A stretch of 64,000 nucleotides of DNA, from positions 62,001 to 126,000 of the forward strand of contig NZ_CAAJGM010000208.1 of NCBI RefSeq assembly GCF_900996235.1, given 5' to 3'. The DNA is from Paraburkholderia sp. BCC1885. Its GTDB lineage: Bacteria > Pseudomonadota > Gammaproteobacteria > Burkholderiales > Burkholderiaceae. Position numbers and translations under genes: made by a program. Each line of letters begins with the position of its first letter. Within the stretch, counting starts at the first letter, position 1. The notes below the pieces were generated by a model. The model worked only from the letters and a program-made list of their open reading frames with translations, made no database searches and was not told the origin of the DNA. This document shows, piece by piece, positions 49,609 through 60,056 of the stretch.

Positions 49609-50595
49609 TTACTGCTGTTGCTGCTGCTTTTGCTGTTCAAGCTGTTGTTGCTGTTCCTGCAACTGTTGCTGCTGCTTTTGCGCCGCCTTGTCGGCCGCCT
49701 GCTTCTGGCGGGCCTCGACGTCCTGCTTGTGCTGCGCGGCCGTCTCCTGCTTGCGCTGGTAGCTCTCGGCCTTTTCGGTACGCTCCTTAGCCTTCTGCGC
49801 ACCCTGCTGACGAGCCTGCTCGAGCTGCGTCTGGAAGTTCGCCTGTTTCTGGTCATATGCCTGCTGGTTGGCCGCCGCCTGCGGCGCGCTGATGCCGCGT
49901 TGCGCCTGGTCCAGCGCGTGTTGCTGCACCTTCTGCTGATACGCCTGCGCATTGGCCGCGCGCTGCGGCGCCTCGGCGGCGCGCTGGGCCGCATCCAGCT
50001 GATGCTGTTGCTGCTTCTGCTCGTAAGTCTGCGCGTTGCGGGCGTCGTCCGCGGCACGCTGCGGCGCGTTGGCTTCGTCCTGCGCGCGCTGGATCGCCAG
50101 TTGCTCGTCGCGCTGCTGGGCGCGCGCCGCGCGCTGTTCCGCGTCGAGCGCGAGCTGCTCACGGCGGATATCGGCCTGCACGGTGCGCATCTTGTCACGC
50201 GCCTTGTCGATACAGTAGTTCACCAAAAACTTGCTGTAGCAGTCGTGGACCGCCACGCCATAGTTATAGTTGTTTTCCGCGCTGCGGTGATTCAGGACCG
50301 CCTGCCGCGCATCGAAGCCGTTATCAGGCGTCGTGCTGGTTGCCGAATCCATCAGGCCATCACTGCCGCCCGCCGAAAATGAGGCCGCAGAAGACGCTGC
50401 GGACGCGGCCGCCGGCATGGAAGCGGCCTCGGTCGCCACCGGCTGGTCTTGCGCGAACGCCGGTGCGGACACGGCGAAACAGGCGGCGGCAACGCCAGCC
50501 GCAGCGCGGCTAAACAGCGGCGCGGCCAGCATGGCGATGAACGAAGCAAGTGGGAAACGGGAGATCGGCAACGTCGTAGATGGGCAACGGAACAT
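49609..50595 (-). CDS. Exported Gln/Ala-rich coiled-coil protein
   Basis: A 328-residue protein with a long, late signal peptide (ending APAFA-QDQP near 50) and a conserved-looking Cys pair (HDCYSKFLVNYCIDKARDKM). About 150 residues of repeated coiled coil follow (AEAPQRAANAQAYQQKVQQH and three similar units of about 30 residues), ending in a pure Gln/Lys run. No named family is recognised. The repeated units may have arisen by duplication. The first methionine is not certain. Confidence 0.7.
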   Translation of the reverse strand: MFRCPSTTLPISRFPLASFIAMLAAPLFSRAAAGVAAACFAVSAPAFAQDQPVATEAASMPAAASAASSAASFSAGGSDGLMDSATSTTPDNGFDARQAVLNHRSAENNYNYGVAVHDCYSKFLVNYCIDKARDKMRTVQADIRREQLALDAEQRAARAQQRDEQLAIQRAQDEANAPQRAADDARNAQTYEQKQQQHQLDAAQRAAEAPQRAANAQAYQQKVQQHALDQAQRGISAPQAAANQQAYDQKQANFQTQLEQARQQGAQKAKERTEKAESYQRKQETAAQHKQDVEARQKQAADKAAQKQQQQLQEQQQQLEQQKQQQQQ

Positions 50596-50740
50596 GCCCG
50601 AAATTCTATCACCCCGCGGTTGAGCCCTTTTGCATTTATGGCAAAATGCCCCGCTTCAGCAACCCGGTCGCCGCGCGCACGCCTCCCGCGTGCCGCCTCG
50701 TGCGGCCCTAGATTGAGTCCGGCAGGAACACCAAGACCCT

Positions 50741-53089
50741 ATGACGGAAACCGTAGCACTCAAGATCGTACAGCGCATCGCCAGCGAACTCTCCGTCCAG
50801 CCGCGCCAGGTCGCAGCGGCGGTGCAACTTCTCGACGAAGGCGCGACTGTTCCGTTTATCGCGCGTTACCGCAAGGAAGTGACCGATAACCTCGACGATA
50901 CGCAATTGCGTAACCTCGAGGAACGGCTTTTGTATCTGCGTGAACTGGAAGACCGGCGCGCCTCGATCCTTGCCAGCATCGAGGAACAGGGCAAGATGAC
51001 CGACGAGTTGCGCGCCGCCATCGAAGGCGCGGACAGCAAACAGGTGCTCGAAGACCTCTATCTGCCGTACAAGCCGAAGCGCCGCACGCGCGCCCAGATC
51101 GCCCGCGAGGCCGGGCTCCAGCCATTGGCCGACGCGCTGCTCGGCAATCCCCTGCTCGATCCGCAGACCGAAGCCGCGCAATACGTGGACGCCGAAAAGG
51201 GCGTCGCCGACGTGAAAGCCGCTCTGGACGGCGCGCGCGACATCCTCTCCGAGCAATTCGGCGAAACCGCCGAACTGCTCGGCAAACTGCGCGAATACCT
51301 GTTCAGCCAGGGCGTGGTGTCGTCGAAAGTGGTGGAAGGCAAGGAAAACGCGGAAGAAGAGAAATTTCGCGATTACTACGACTACTCGGAGACCCTCCGC
51401 ACGGTGCCGTCGCATCGCGCGCTGGCGCTTTTCCGCGGCCGCAATGCCGGCGTGCTGATGGTCAAGCTGGGGCTCGGCGAAGATCTGGACGCGCAGGTGC
51501 CGCATCCGGGCGAAGCGCTGATTGCGCGCCACTTCGGCATTGCCAATCAGAACCGTCCCGCCGACAAATGGCTCGCCGACGTCTGCCGCTGGTGCTGGCG
51601 TGTCAAGGTGCAGCCGCATATCGAAAACGAACTGCTGACCAATCTGCGCGAAGAAGCCGAGCATGAGGCGATCCGCGTGTTTGCGCGCAACCTGAAGGAT
51701 CTGCTGCTGGCGGCGCCCGCTGGTCCGAAAGCCGTGATCGGTCTCGATCCGGGTATGCGTACCGGCGTGAAGGTCGCCGTGGTCGATCGCACCGGCAAGG
51801 TGCTCACCACCGACGTGATTTATCCGCACGAGCCGCGCCGCGACTGGGACGGTTCCATCGCCAAGCTCGCGCGTATCTGCGCGCAGACCCAGGCCGAGCT
51901 GATCAGCATCGGCAACGGCACCGCTTCGCGCGAAACCGACAAGCTGGCGAGCGAACTGATCGCGCGTCATCCGGAATTCAAGCTGCAGAAGATCGTCGTG
52001 TCCGAAGCGGGCGCGTCGGTGTATTCGGCGTCGGAACTGGCGGCGAAGGAATTCCCCGACATGGACGTGTCGCTGCGCGGCGCGGTGTCGATTGCGCGGC
52101 GTTTGCAGGATCCGCTCGCCGAGCTGGTGAAGATCGAGCCGAAGGCCATCGGCGTCGGCCAGTATCAGCACGACGTGAATCAGCGCGAGCTGGCGCGCTC
52201 GCTCGACGCGGTGGTCGAGGACTGCGTGAACGCGGTGGGCGTGGATGCGAATACGGCGTCCGTGGCGCTGCTCGCGCGGGTCTCCGGGCTGAACGCGACG
52301 CTCGCGCGCAATATCGTGGACTTCCGCGATGCCAACGGTCCGTTCCCTTCGCGTGAACATCTGCGCAAGGTGCCACGTCTCGGTGACAAGACCTTCGAGC
52401 AGGCCGCGGGCTTTCTGCGCATCAACAACGGCGAGAATCCGCTCGACCGCTCCTCGGTGCACCCGGAAGCGTATCCGGTGGTCGAGCGCATGCTCGCGAA
52501 GATCAACAAGCACGTGGGCGACGTGCTCGGCAATCGTGAGGCGCTGTCGGGCCTGTCGCCGGCCGAGTTCGTCGACGATCGCTTCGGCCTGCCGACCGTG
52601 CGCGACATTCTCACCGAACTCGAAAAGCCGGGCCGTGATCCGCGCCCCGAGTTCAAGACGGCCACCTTCCGCGAAGGCGTCGAAAAGGTCTCCGACCTGT
52701 CGCCGGGCATGGTGCTCGAAGGCGTCGTGACCAATGTGGCGGCGTTCGGTGCGTTCATCGATATCGGCGTGCATCAGGATGGTCTGGTCCACGTGTCGGC
52801 CATGTCGACGAAATTCATCAAGGACCCACACGAAGTCGTGAAGGCCGGCCAGATCGTCAAGGTGAAGGTGCTCGAAGTGGACGTGAAGCGTCAGCGTATT
52901 GCGCTGACCATGCGGCTCGCCGACGAGTTCGGCGCAGCGGCGAGCGGCGCGGCGCGCAGCGGCGGTCAACAGGAACGTGGCGGCGCCCGTCCGGGCGGCA
53001 ATGGGCGCAACGGCGGCGCACCGCAGCGTTCACGCGAGCCGGAACCGGGTGGCGCGATGGCTGCGGCGTTTGCCAAGCTCAAGCGGTAA
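50741..53089 (+). CDS. tex: Tex-family RNA-binding transcription accessory protein
   Basis: A 782-residue protein: N-terminal Tex HTH (MTETVALKIVQRIASELSVQ), the YqgF-like domain (AVIGLDPGMRTGVKVAVVD), a helix-hairpin-helix region (LARNIVDFRDANGPFPSREH) and an S1 domain (GMVLEGVVTNVAAFGAFIDI). The C-terminal 60 residues are Gly/Arg-rich. Tex influences transcription and stress responses; its exact action is not settled. A strong terminator follows. Confidence 0.97.
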   Translation: MTETVALKIVQRIASELSVQPRQVAAAVQLLDEGATVPFIARYRKEVTDNLDDTQLRNLEERLLYLRELEDRRASILASIEEQGKMTDELRAAIEGADSKQVLEDLYLPYKPKRRTRAQIAREAGLQPLADALLGNPLLDPQTEAAQYVDAEKGVADVKAALDGARDILSEQFGETAELLGKLREYLFSQGVVSSKVVEGKENAEEEKFRDYYDYSETLRTVPSHRALALFRGRNAGVLMVKLGLGEDLDAQVPHPGEALIARHFGIANQNRPADKWLADVCRWCWRVKVQPHIENELLTNLREEAEHEAIRVFARNLKDLLLAAPAGPKAVIGLDPGMRTGVKVAVVDRTGKVLTTDVIYPHEPRRDWDGSIAKLARICAQTQAELISIGNGTASRETDKLASELIARHPEFKLQKIVVSEAGASVYSASELAAKEFPDMDVSLRGAVSIARRLQDPLAELVKIEPKAIGVGQYQHDVNQRELARSLDAVVEDCVNAVGVDANTASVALLARVSGLNATLARNIVDFRDANGPFPSREHLRKVPRLGDKTFEQAAGFLRINNGENPLDRSSVHPEAYPVVERMLAKINKHVGDVLGNREALSGLSPAEFVDDRFGLPTVRDILTELEKPGRDPRPEFKTATFREGVEKVSDLSPGMVLEGVVTNVAAFGAFIDIGVHQDGLVHVSAMSTKFIKDPHEVVKAGQIVKVKVLEVDVKRQRIALTMRLADEFGAAASGAARSGGQQERGGARPGGNGRNGGAPQRSREPEPGGAMAAAFAKLKR

Positions 53090-53123
53090 GAAGGCGGCGC
53101 GCGGCAACAGGCTTCATAAAACG

Positions 53124-53154
53124 AAAAGCCCACGCGAAAACGCGTGGGCTTTTT
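53124..53154. terminator. tex terminator
   Basis: AAAAGCCCACGCG, AAAA, CGCGTGGGCTTTT; a 13-base stem between the convergent tex and kup genes, usable from both sides. Confidence 0.92.
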
Positions 53155-53234
53155 GCTTTTGTTCGACCCGCCCGTTGCCTCCACCGCCCCGCCGCACACG
53201 CAACGTGGCCGCGGCGAGCGGCGCCGGCACAAAT

Positions 53235-55121
53235 TCAAATCTCGATCTTGGTCCCCAACTCGACCACCCGATTGGCCGGAATGCTGAAGAAATCGGTCGG
53301 CTTGGCGGCGTTCTGATGCATCCACGCGAACACCCGCTCGCGCCACACGGACATGCCGGGCAACTGCGTCGGCACCACGGTTTCGCGTGCGAGGAAGAAC
53401 GACGTGTCCATCAATTCGAAGGTCATGTCGTGCGAGCGGCCCACATCGGTTAGCACCGCTTTCACGTCAGGCGTCTCGTTGAAACCGTAGGCCGCCTTCA
53501 CCAGGAACAGGCCGCCGCCGATCTCTTTCATCGAGACACGGTCGGCGTCGTTCACGTAGGGAATGTCGAGCGTCGAGAAGGTCAGGAAAATGGTCCGCTC
53601 GTGCAGCACCTTGTTGTGCTTCAGATTGTGCAGCAGACTCACCGGCACCAAAGTGTCGCTGCCGGTCAGATAGATCGCCGTACCCGACACCCGATGCGGC
53701 GGATGGGCTAGCAGGCCCTGCAGGAACGGCATCAACGGAATACCGTCGGCGGCCGTGCGTTCCTTGACGATCATCCTGCCCTTGAACCACGTCATCAGCA
53801 GGAAGAACAGCAGCGCGCCGATGCCAAGCGGCAGCCAGCCGCCCTCCGCGACCTTCAGCAGGTTGGCGCCGAAAAAGCCGAGGTCGACCACCAGCAGGCC
53901 GGCGATGATCAGCCCCACCAGCACCTTGTTCCACTTCCACACGTTCACCATCACGACGCAGGCGAGAATGGTGGTGATCACCATGGTGGCCGTCACGGCG
54001 ATACCGTAGGCCGCGGCAAGATTGTCCGAACTCTTGAAGGCCACCACGATGCACAGGATGATGAACAGCAGCAGCCAGTTCACCACCGGCACGTAGATTT
54101 GCCCAATCGCCAGGTCAGAGGTGTGGAGGATCTTCATGCGCGGCACGTAGCCGAGCTGGATGGCCTGGCTCGTCAGCGAATAGGCGCCGGAAATCACCGC
54201 CTGCGAGGCGATCACAGTCGCCACCGTCGACAGCACCACCAGCGGCAGCAGCGCCCAGTCGGGCGCGAGCAGGAAGAACGGGTTTTCGATGGCCTTCGGG
54301 TCGTGCATCAGCAGCGCGCCCTGGCCGAAGTAGTTCATCACCAGCGACGGCATCACCAGCGCGTACCAGGCCATGCGGATGGGCCTGGCGCCGAAGTGGC
54401 CCATGTCGGCATAGAGGGCTTCCGCGCCGGTCAGCACCAGCACCACCGAGCCGAGCACCACATAGGCCTGCAGCACATGCGCGGCCATGAACGAATACGC
54501 GTAATACGGATTGAGCGCGCGGATCACATTGGGCGACTGCACGATATGCGCAAGCCCGAGCACGCCGATCACCACGAACCAGAGCACCATGATCGGCCCG
54601 AACAGACGCCCGACCAGCGCGGTGCCGTGCCGCTGGATCCAGAACAGCACGATGAGTATGACGATGGTGAGCGGCAGCACCAGATGCGACAGATTGGGCG
54701 CCGCGATCTCCAGCCCTTCGACCGCGGAGATCACCGAGATAGCGGGTGTAATCACCGCGTCGCCGTAGAACATGCAGGCGCCGAAGATGCCCAGCATCAC
54801 CAGCAGACCGGCCAGCTTCTTTCTTGGATCCACCGAGCGCAGTGCCAGCGCCATCAGCGCCAGCACCCCGCCCTCGCCGTTGTTGTCGGCGCGCATGACG
54901 AACATCACATACTTGACGCTGACCACGATCACGATGGCCCAGAACAGCAGCGAGATCACCCCGAGGATGGACTGCTCGGTCAGCGGAATACCATGCGCCG
55001 GGCTGAACGCCTCTTTGAGCGAATACAACGGGCTCGTGCCGATATCACCGAACACCACTCCGATCGCAGCCAGTGCGAGCGAGGGCAGAGGCTGTTTGTG
55101 CAAGTGATGAGTATCTGTCAT
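53235..55121 (-). CDS. kup: Low-affinity potassium transporter Kup
   Basis: A 628-residue K+ uptake protein with about 12 membrane helices: ALAAIGVVFGDIGTSPLYSL is the family signature near the start, then NNGEGGVLALMALALRS and MFYGDAVITPAISVISAVEG. The cytoplasmic C-terminus (about 480-628) follows. Start ATG 55121 (MTDTHHLHKQPLPSLALAAI); 22 codons of open frame upstream lack similarity. Confidence 0.97.
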   Translation of the reverse strand: MTDTHHLHKQPLPSLALAAIGVVFGDIGTSPLYSLKEAFSPAHGIPLTEQSILGVISLLFWAIVIVVSVKYVMFVMRADNNGEGGVLALMALALRSVDPRKKLAGLLVMLGIFGACMFYGDAVITPAISVISAVEGLEIAAPNLSHLVLPLTIVILIVLFWIQRHGTALVGRLFGPIMVLWFVVIGVLGLAHIVQSPNVIRALNPYYAYSFMAAHVLQAYVVLGSVVLVLTGAEALYADMGHFGARPIRMAWYALVMPSLVMNYFGQGALLMHDPKAIENPFFLLAPDWALLPLVVLSTVATVIASQAVISGAYSLTSQAIQLGYVPRMKILHTSDLAIGQIYVPVVNWLLLFIILCIVVAFKSSDNLAAAYGIAVTATMVITTILACVVMVNVWKWNKVLVGLIIAGLLVVDLGFFGANLLKVAEGGWLPLGIGALLFFLLMTWFKGRMIVKERTAADGIPLMPFLQGLLAHPPHRVSGTAIYLTGSDTLVPVSLLHNLKHNKVLHERTIFLTFSTLDIPYVNDADRVSMKEIGGGLFLVKAAYGFNETPDVKAVLTDVGRSHDMTFELMDTSFFLARETVVPTQLPGMSVWRERVFAWMHQNAAKPTDFFSIPANRVVELGTKIEI

Positions 55122-55386
55122 AAACGCGAAGGATCCGTTCCTGATCGGAAAAACGAGCGCTATTCTAAACTGCCTGTAAGGTAGCACTCCGGCCTGTTGT
55201 GCCTACACCACTGCATGCAGCAGCACTCATTCCACGTATGTTGTCCATACAGTGTAGTCGCTGGATTCGGGTCTGACAGAAGCTGGAGGCGCCTTCATGT
55301 ACAGCCATCAGAACGACCAACACGTTGCCCGCATGCACGTTGCATTGCCCTACACGAACAGCCTGCCAAGGCCGTCGCGCACGAAA
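55122..55386. other. Intergenic region upstream of kup
   Basis: No gene supported. It probably holds the kup promoter; I see no convincing conserved element apart from the neighbouring terminator. Confidence 0.5.
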
Positions 55387-55415
55387 AAAAACGGAGCCGC
55401 AAAGGGCTCCGTTTT
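55387..55415. terminator. Terminator of the phosphoribosyltransferase gene
   Basis: AAAACGGAGCC and GGCTCCGTTTT with a short GCAAAG loop; T-rich on both sides. It lies 40 bases past the stop of the minus-strand phosphoribosyltransferase gene. Confidence 0.88.
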
Positions 55416-55454
55416 GACGGATTTGGCACGACACGCGAATCGTGTCCATTTGCA

Positions 55455-56039
55455 TCACTGATCCGATCGTTCCTGCGCGGTACCGCGCTTGATCCACGCG
55501 CCGAGGTTATGCGGACGCACCGTGTCCCATTCCTCGAACGGTTGATGAATCCACGGATTGGTGGGCAGGAACTGCACGTGATAATCGGGCGTCACCTTCG
55601 AGCAGCCCTTGTACCAGAGCACCGCCGAACGCACCGCCGTGATGGCCGGATAGCGGTCCTTCAGATGCTGCTGCACGCGTGCCAGCGTCACGCCCGAGTC
55701 CACCAGGTCGTCGACCAGCAATACGTTGCCCGACAGCTCACCGCGCGTCATGGTGATGTATTGCGCGATGTCGAGCTCGCCCTGCTCCGTGCCGGCCGCT
55801 TCGCGGTACGAACTGGTGGCGAGAATCGCCAGCGGCAGATCGTAAATGCGCGAGAGCTGGTCGCCTACGCGCAGACCGCCGCGCGCGAGGCACAGGATCT
55901 TGTCGAACTTCCAGCCCGACTCATGCACCGCCAGCGCCAGCAGTTCGATCAGACGGTGATATTCGTCCCAGCCCACCCACAGGTTCTTGTCGTCATTGCG
56001 CGGGTCTTTCATCGCAATCATCGGTACACCCTGCGTCAT
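55455..56039 (-). CDS. Phosphoribosyltransferase
   Basis: A 194-residue type I PRTase: NVLLVDDLVDSGVTL is the PRPP-binding loop, and LCLARGGLRVGDQLSR precedes it. Similar proteins next to purA are called hypoxanthine or xanthine-guanine PRTases; the base specificity cannot be read here. Start ATG 56039, three bases past the purA stop; ATG 56021 has a somewhat better SD (AGGGTG) and is the alternative. Confidence 0.85.
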   Translation of the reverse strand: MTQGVPMIAMKDPRNDDKNLWVGWDEYHRLIELLALAVHESGWKFDKILCLARGGLRVGDQLSRIYDLPLAILATSSYREAAGTEQGELDIAQYITMTRGELSGNVLLVDDLVDSGVTLARVQQHLKDRYPAITAVRSAVLWYKGCSKVTPDYHVQFLPTNPWIHQPFEEWDTVRPHNLGAWIKRGTAQERSDQ

Positions 56040-56042
56040 GAG

Positions 56043-57389
<1,347 letters not shown>

Positions 57390-57533
57390 GTTGTTTCGTA
57401 TGCTGGTTAAAAACGTATTCTACCTATGTTCGCGGAAGCTACCGAATTTTTCCGTTTCCGCTCAACGGTATGGACGTTATTCTGGGTATAGGTAAACGAC
57501 GCGGCTTTCTCGCCGCGCCGCACTTTGCAGTGC

Positions 57534-58694
57534 TCAGGAACGCGGCTCGCTGGGTTCCACCACCCACGCGCCGTTGCGCTCGACGAGCACGCGGTCGCAG
57601 GCAAATTCGTCGAGCGCGTGATCGTGACCGGGCAACGCCTGGATCACCACTTCGCCCGCGTCGCGCAAGGCGGCGACGCTCGCTCGCAGCGCGTCGTCGT
57701 GTTGCCACGGCGCGAGAATCGCGCTGCTGCGCCCTTCGACCGGCGAAATACGCGCCACTTCGCGCAAGTCGAGCGAGAAGCCGGTGGCTGCCCGCGCGCG
57801 GCCGTAGGCCTGACCCACGTGATCGTAACGGCCGCCGCGCGCCACCGCGTTCGGCACGCCGTCCACATAGGCGGAAAACATCACGCCGCTGTGGTATGCG
57901 TAGCCGCGCAAATCGGCCAGATCGATCATCACTTCCGCGCCTTCCACCTGATTGGCAAGGAACGCGAGGTCGTCGAGCGCGCGGGCGATTTGCGGCGTGT
58001 TGGGCAAACGCGCTCGCGCGTCGGCGAGCACCGAGGCATCGCCATACAGCGACGGCAAGGCGCGCAATGCATCGCGCGTCACCGGCGTGAGCTTCGCGCT
58101 CAGTTCGGCCAGACGCGGCACGTCCTTGCCAGCAAGCGCTTCATACAGCGACTCGCCGAGCGCCGCCGCCGCGGGCTCGGCGTCGACCAGCGCCGCCAGC
58201 ACGCCCGCGTGGCAGAGGTCCAGACGCACCTTGGCGAGCCCCGCGAGACGCAGCGCGTCGAGCATCAGTTGCTGGATTTCGAGGTCCGCTTCGAGCCCGG
58301 CGTGCCCGTAGATTTCCGCGCCGATCTGGATCTGCTCGCGGGTAGCGTGCAGGCCGCGCGGACGCGTGTGCAGCACGTTGCCGGCGTAGCACAGGCGCGT
58401 CACGCCCTGACGGTTCAGCAGGTGCGCGTCGATGCGCGCCACCTGCGGCGTCATGTCGGCGCGCAGGCCGAGGGTGCGGCCCGACAACTGATCGACCAGC
58501 TTGAAGGTACGCAGATTCAGGTCGTGGCCCCCGCCCGTCAGCAGCGACTCGAGGTATTCGAGCAGCGGCGGCATGACCATCTCGTAGCCGTAGACGCGAA
58601 AGCGGTCCAGCAGATGGCGCCGCAGCTCTTCGATCTTGCGGGCTTCCGACGGCAGCACGTCGGCAATATTCTCGGGAAGTAACCAGGTCGACAT
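57534..58694 (-). CDS. hisZ: ATP phosphoribosyltransferase regulatory subunit
   Basis: A 386-residue HisRS paralogue that regulates the short form of HisG in histidine synthesis. Class II synthetase-like motif 1/2 regions are LEYLESLLTGGGHDLNLRTF, GLRADMTPQVARIDAHLLNR and ATREQIQIGAEIYG; the catalytic residues of a true HisRS are missing and no anticodon-binding domain follows. ATG 58694 (MSTWLLPENI) is chosen; an upstream TTG opens the frame without conservation. Confidence 0.94.
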   Translation of the reverse strand: MSTWLLPENIADVLPSEARKIEELRRHLLDRFRVYGYEMVMPPLLEYLESLLTGGGHDLNLRTFKLVDQLSGRTLGLRADMTPQVARIDAHLLNRQGVTRLCYAGNVLHTRPRGLHATREQIQIGAEIYGHAGLEADLEIQQLMLDALRLAGLAKVRLDLCHAGVLAALVDAEPAAAALGESLYEALAGKDVPRLAELSAKLTPVTRDALRALPSLYGDASVLADARARLPNTPQIARALDDLAFLANQVEGAEVMIDLADLRGYAYHSGVMFSAYVDGVPNAVARGGRYDHVGQAYGRARAATGFSLDLREVARISPVEGRSSAILAPWQHDDALRASVAALRDAGEVVIQALPGHDHALDEFACDRVLVERNGAWVVEPSEPRS

Positions 58695-58906
58695 CGATAC
58701 AGTCCTACGACGGTGAACACGGCGTCTGGGCGCCGGCCAATAAGGGTGAACGGCCCCGCCGGGCCATGCATATGTGCATCTGCGCGCCGGCCTGCTCGCC
58801 CCGGATGGGGGCGCGCGCATGCGTGACATGCGCGGGGCGGCGACGATGGACCACGCGCGCCGGGGCAGATCGTGCCCCGGGCTCAAACGCGTCCTCGGTC
58901 GCGAAT

Positions 58907-59098
58907 TCAGGTCGCGATAAACAGCAGCAGCAGCCCGAGCGCCATGACGATCAGCCCGCCAATGCGGATCTGTTGCGGCGAACGCTGCGCTATTTTACGA
59001 AACGTGTCGCTCCAGGCGCTCGGAAAAATGAAGGGGAACATTCCCTCGATGATCAGCATCAGTGCGATCGCGAGCAACAACGAGCCGGCTATATCCAT
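58907..59098 (-). CDS. DUF2065 membrane protein
   Basis: A 63-residue protein with two membrane helices (about 4-22 and 47-62) linked by a basic loop. DUF2065 genes lie regularly between hflC and hisZ/purA in beta- and gamma-proteobacteria. Function unknown. ATG 59098 is preferred over an upstream start eight codons earlier. Confidence 0.88.
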   Translation of the reverse strand: MDIAGSLLLAIALMLIIEGMFPFIFPSAWSDTFRKIAQRSPQQIRIGGLIVMALGLLLLFIAT

Positions 59099-59142
59099 GC
59101 GAGTGAGGGTGCCGCGATACACACGCCGCGGCGCTCCGGTAA

Positions 59143-60045
59143 TCAGTGTTTGCGCGGTGCCGCGACGGCGTCCGGCGACAGGTCACCGGTCGGGCTACGC
59201 ATGAAGCGGAAAAACTCGCTGCTCGAATCGACCACGATCACATCGTTCGGCTTGAAGGTGTTCCGGTAGGCCAGCATGCTCTGGTAGAACTGGTAGAACT
59301 GCGGGTCGCGGCTGTAGGCGTCGGCGGCGATCGAGGCGGCTTTGCCGTCACCCTCGCCCTTGATGGTCTGCGCCTGCATGTAGGCGTCCGCCAGCAGCGC
59401 CTGCTGCTGGGTGGCCGCCTCCGCCTTGATCTGGTCGGCTTCGGCCACGCCCTTGGCGCGCTCCTGGTTGGCGGCCTGCTCACGCGCCGCGCTCATGCGC
59501 TTGTAGACCGAGTCGGCCATTGCCGCCGGAAAGTCGACGCGGGCGAGCTGAATGTCGATCACTTCGACCCCCAGCGAGTCCGCCGCAGCCGACATCGTGG
59601 CGCGCGCTTCATCCGCGAGTGCCTGCTGTTTGCCGAGCGCGTCGGCCAGCGTCACCTTGGCGAACGCGTCGCCCAGCGCGCTGCGCGAGAGCAGCGCGAG
59701 CCGGTCCGGCAGGCTCTGGTCGTCGCCTTTGGTCTGCGCGAACAGCTTGAGCGGATCAGTCACGCGAAACTTGATGACCGGGTCGACCAGCAGGTCGGTT
59801 TTGTCGGACGTGACGTAGCGGTCTTCGTCCGGCGTATCCAGCGTCTGGATCCGGCTGTCGACCAGCATCACGCTTTGCAGCGGCGGCGGCAGCCTGACGT
59901 GCAGGCCGGGGCCGAGCAGCTCCGGCGTTGCATCGCCACGCCCGGACAGCACCGCCATATGACGCTGGTCCACCACGAACACGGTCGACGACGCCGCAAA
60001 CAGCAGCAGGACGACAACCACGACGAGCGCAATGATCCGATTCAT
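59143..60045 (-). CDS. hflC: HflC, SPFH/prohibitin membrane protein
   Basis: A 300-residue protein with one N-terminal membrane helix (about 3-23) and an SPFH domain, then a coiled coil (AAREQAANQERAKGVAEADQ). With HflK it forms a periplasmic complex that modulates the FtsH protease. Start ATG 60045 has AGGAG seven bases upstream; it lies within 15 bases of the hflK stop. Confidence 0.96.
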   Translation of the reverse strand: MNRIIALVVVVVLLLFAASSTVFVVDQRHMAVLSGRGDATPELLGPGLHVRLPPPLQSVMLVDSRIQTLDTPDEDRYVTSDKTDLLVDPVIKFRVTDPLKLFAQTKGDDQSLPDRLALLSRSALGDAFAKVTLADALGKQQALADEARATMSAAADSLGVEVIDIQLARVDFPAAMADSVYKRMSAAREQAANQERAKGVAEADQIKAEAATQQQALLADAYMQAQTIKGEGDGKAASIAADAYSRDPQFYQFYQSMLAYRNTFKPNDVIVVDSSSEFFRFMRSPTGDLSPDAVAAPRKH

Positions 60046-60056
60046 GTTCGCGCTCC

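Noticed and set aside
50708..52969. 753-residue minus-strand ORF opposite tex
   Set aside because: Shadow ORF; His/Arg-rich with no domain, while tex shows YqgF-like, HhH and S1 motifs.
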